Shown here piece by piece: positions 61,492 through 64,000 of a stretch of 64,000 nt of DNA. Each line of letters begins with the position of its first letter. The first letter of the stretch is position 1. The notes under the pieces are model-generated. The model searched no databases. It was not told the DNA's origin and worked only from the letters and a program-made list of their open reading frames with translations. The translations under genes and the position numbers were made by a program. The DNA comes from Rhodoluna limnophila. GTDB lineage: Bacteria; Actinomycetota; Actinomycetes; Actinomycetales; Microbacteriaceae. The DNA lies in the NCBI RefSeq assembly GCF_005845365.1, contig NZ_CP040509.1, positions 1,116,001 through 1,180,000 of the forward strand, written 5' to 3'.

Positions 61492-64000
61492 ATGTATGTA
61501 ATTTCAAAGCTTCAAACCGGTGAACCAGTTTGGGCTTTTAACACTCGCGACCTCATGCGAGCCGCCACCTGTGATCACTGCGTGCGGCTGGCCGTTGCCC
61601 GTGAGCTGAAGCTTGCCGGTGTTGCCGAGCTGGTTGAGCCATACGTGCAGACTGAGAAGAACTTGGCCATGCGCTACGGCGATAAATTTGAGGCCGAGAT
61701 CGAGAGTGAGCTTCGCGAGCACCTTGGCGAAGATGACTTTCAAAGGCCAGAGGGCAGCGACAAATTTGCCGAAACCGTGGCCCTCATGCAGGCGGGTGTT
61801 CCGGTCATCTATCAGGGTGAACTTCAGCACCGATCAGGGCTTTCAGAATTTCGGGGCCGGCCAGACTTTCTGGTCCGGGCTGACTATGAGCTCGAATTTG
61901 TGGACGGTCGCCTCACTGCCAAACAGAATCCGGACCTAGCCGGCATCGGTGGGTATTTGGCGTGGGATGCAAAACTGGCCCGCTCTGCAAAACCGCACTA
62001 TCTGCTGCAGGTGGCAATTTATGTTGACGCCCTAGAGGCGCTTGGCCTGAAGGCCGAGGGTGGCCTACACGGATTGATTTTGGGCAGCCGCACCACCGAG
62101 GTTTTTGAGGAGTCAGAAATTGTCCCGGCAATGCGGCGAGCTCGGGCTGTTCTCGAGGCCGCCTTTACCAAGGTTGCGGCTGGTCAGCTGACGGAATTTG
62201 AACTTGAGAACCTCAGTCTGCACTGTGAGTCAGAGAGTACCTGCAAGATCTGCGAGTATCCGGGCCTATGTGCCCAAAACCGCAAAGACCTAGACCACTT
62301 GGTTCAAGTTGCCGGAATCAACAAGAGCCAAATTGAAAAGCTGCGCACTGCTGGCATCAGCACAATGACGCAGCTGGCAGGTGCCACCGATGCCCAGCGC
62401 CCAAGTGATTTTATTGGATTGACCTTTGACAAGCTTCGCCAGCAGGCCAACCTTCAGGTTGGCTACAACCAAACCGGTGAGCACCGACACATTGTGGTTG
62501 AGGACCCTGAAATTGCCGTGTTGCCCCCTGCCTCGGCAAACGATATTTTCTTTGACATGGAGGGTTTTCCATACTTTGAAGAAAAGGGTGGGCTCGAGTA
62601 TCTATTTGGTGCAGTCACCCGTGACAAAAAGTTTCACTCGTGGTTTGCCCATGATCGCAACCAAGAGGCAGTTGCTTTTGCGGGCTTTGTAAAGTTTGCC
62701 TACGACCGCCTGCAAGCAGACCCAACCGCTCACATTTATCACTATGCCCCCTATGAGGTTTCTGCCCTTAACCGTTTGGCAACCCGGCACGGATTGATGG
62801 AGGCCGAGGTTGATTGGCTAATTACCGAAGGCAAACTCATCGACCTTTATAAAGTGGTCAAGGGTTCAATCATGGTCAGCCAACCAAGCTACTCGATCAA
62901 GAAACTTGAACCGCTTTACGGTTTTGGCCGCGACGGAGAGGTTGCCGATGCCGCCTCGAGCATCGAGGAATATGACAACTATCGACGCGCGATTGTTGAG
63001 GCCGCACCTGAGGCCGACCAGCTCCTGCAGAACATCGCAGACTACAACGAGGATGACTGCATCTCTACGCTGGAGCTATATGAGTGGCTGGCCGGAATGC
63101 CTGAAGCAGGTACTCGATACCAGCAGCACCGAATGGCCGTCGATAGAAAAAAATCTGAGCGCGCAGCTGAGGCCAACGCAGATGAAGGCTCTGTAAATAA
63201 AGCCGAGCTTGCGCTTCTTGAGTTGCAGCGCGCTACCAAGCACATGGCCGCGGCTCTCGAAACCTTCAACTACGGTGAGTCTGAAGAAGCCGATTATCGG
63301 GCAACGGTTTGGCAAGCGCTGGTTCACTCAGTGCTTTACTACAAGCGTGAAGAAGTGGTCTTTTGGAGAGAAAATCACCTGCGCCTAGAGGCTCCCTACG
63401 AGACGCTTGCTAAAGATCGCAAAGCGCTTGTGGTCTTGGGGTGCCAGCAATTTGAGACTGACGCCATCTTTGAAACCCGTGACCCACAGGCCACTATCAA
63501 GGTTGAGTACACCTATCAGCTCGAACCCGGTCAAGTAGTTCACCTAAAGCCCGGCGATAAAATCTTTGTTCGCTACGACTTTGGCTCAAACCAACAAGAG
63601 CGCGATTTCGGAACTTTGCTGGAGGTCGACGAGGACCGAATTAGATTTGCGCGGTCAGGCAAAGTTCAAAACATGAAGTTCGTACCAAATGCCATATGGG
63701 CCAATGACTTCATCGCGGCCGGTGTAAAAAATGACTCAGTTCGCGACCACGCTCTTGCCCTAGCAGCCGAGTGGATTTCGCCACTGAATGAGGCTCCACT
63801 CGGATTTGCCGCAATAGATTTGCTAATGCGCCGGCCACCGCAAACCACCGATGGCCGCGGAGTAGCGCCGGTTGTCAATGGCGATTACCTTCCGGCTGTA
63901 ATAGACACCGTCAGCCGCCTCAAGAAATCGGTGCTGGCAATTCAGGGACCTCCGGGCTCAGGCAAAACCTACTTGGGCTCACGCACAATTGCCCACCTAG
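61492..64000 (+). CDS. TM0106-family RecB-like nuclease / Dna2-like helicase, truncated by the window end
   Basis: The plus frame is open from ATG 61492 to the edge: 836 residues, with the C-terminal helicase missing. Residues about 1-270 form a Cas4/AddB-type PD-(D/E)xK nuclease: N-terminal Cys27/Cys30 and Cys251, Cys254, Cys260 (CKICEYPGLC) for an iron-sulfur cluster, GRPDFLVR and AWDAKLAR for metal binding. About 345-530 is a DEDD/RNase H-like exonuclease domain (IFFDMEGFP, YNEDDC). A Walker A GPPGSGKT near the window end opens a Superfamily 1 helicase. The domain order is that of TM0106-type proteins. It immediately follows the PfkB gene stop. Probable role in DNA end processing or repair; inferred from domains. 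Confidence 0.88.
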   Translation, partial: MYVISKLQTGEPVWAFNTRDLMRAATCDHCVRLAVARELKLAGVAELVEPYVQTEKNLAMRYGDKFEAEIESELREHLGEDDFQRPEGSDKFAETVALMQAGVPVIYQGELQHRSGLSEFRGRPDFLVRADYELEFVDGRLTAKQNPDLAGIGGYLAWDAKLARSAKPHYLLQVAIYVDALEALGLKAEGGLHGLILGSRTTEVFEESEIVPAMRRARAVLEAAFTKVAAGQLTEFELENLSLHCESESTCKICEYPGLCAQNRKDLDHLVQVAGINKSQIEKLRTAGISTMTQLAGATDAQRPSDFIGLTFDKLRQQANLQVGYNQTGEHRHIVVEDPEIAVLPPASANDIFFDMEGFPYFEEKGGLEYLFGAVTRDKKFHSWFAHDRNQEAVAFAGFVKFAYDRLQADPTAHIYHYAPYEVSALNRLATRHGLMEAEVDWLITEGKLIDLYKVVKGSIMVSQPSYSIKKLEPLYGFGRDGEVADAASSIEEYDNYRRAIVEAAPEADQLLQNIADYNEDDCISTLELYEWLAGMPEAGTRYQQHRMAVDRKKSERAAEANADEGSVNKAELALLELQRATKHMAAALETFNYGESEEADYRATVWQALVHSVLYYKREEVVFWRENHLRLEAPYETLAKDRKALVVLGCQQFETDAIFETRDPQATIKVEYTYQLEPGQVVHLKPGDKIFVRYDFGSNQQERDFGTLLEVDEDRIRFARSGKVQNMKFVPNAIWANDFIAAGVKNDSVRDHALALAAEWISPLNEAPLGFAAIDLLMRRPPQTTDGRGVAPVVNGDYLPAVIDTVSRLKKSVLAIQGPPGSGKTYLGSRTIAHL

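Noticed and set aside
61504-63878. Several minus-strand reading frames and short plus-strand frames
   Set aside because: They lie opposite or inside the plus-strand nuclease-helicase frame, which is open throughout and shows conserved domains.

Overview
The window looks like chromosome from a streamlined actinobacterium, most likely a freshwater Microbacteriaceae of the Luna / Rhodoluna / Aquiluna kind. The signs are actinobacterial gene orders (RidA-DUF4177 divergent from a PASTA-containing ponA followed by a metallophosphoesterase; SRP RNA-dnaX-recR with lysC-asd), moderate G+C, very short intergenic gaps, TAATG stop/start overlaps and many start codons sitting six bases after a TAnnnT -10 box (leaderless mRNAs). 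The taxon is inferred from gene content and order; no marker was aligned.

Layout. 1-3.9 kb: partial RidA and DUF4177 (minus), then ponA and a metallophosphoesterase (plus). 3.9-9.7 kb: a minus-strand block of dnaX, recR, lysC, asd and a lipoprotein, headed by the SRP RNA. 9.7-12.1 kb: an MFS carrier, small DUF1905/DUF4287/DUF1801 proteins and tRNA-Ser(GGA). 12.1-16 kb: two coupled lipoproteins, one with a long poly-glycine domain, divergent from a TetR regulator across a 23-bp palindrome. 16-27 kb: small proteins, then a tightly packed minus-strand run katG - mmpL - DUF3817 - hrpA - MFS. 27-31 kb: an Imm-5-like protein, gnd, a saccharopine-dehydrogenase-like enzyme and a small hydrolase. 31-32.8 kb: PCu(A)C copper chaperone lipoprotein and Tat-exported DyP peroxidase. 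32.8-52.1 kb: one uninterrupted gene for a 6,414-residue secreted, membrane-anchored surface protein, almost a third of the window. 52.2-55.8 kb: rplJ-rplL with an attenuator, and an RG-rich DEAD-box helicase. 56-60.5 kb: a two-component system, glutaredoxin, HAD phosphatase and polytopic membrane protein. 60.5-64 kb: a PfkB sugar kinase and a truncated RecB/Dna2-like nuclease-helicase.

The least ordinary element is the giant surface protein. After a signal peptide it has an FN3 domain, an unassigned globular domain, about 2,100 residues of haemagglutinin-like beta-helix containing a five-copy super-repeat, 26 tandem Ig-like units, cysteine-bearing MBG-like repeats, more FN3 domains, a Pro/Thr linker, a calcium-binding thrombospondin-3 run and a C-terminal membrane helix without an LPXTG motif. 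A perfect 9+1+9 palindrome lies upstream of it. Together with the poly-glycine lipoprotein it suggests a large investment in cell-surface structure by a cell with an otherwise compact genome. No CRISPR array, insertion sequence or prophage was seen, and no gap between genes exceeds 300 bases.
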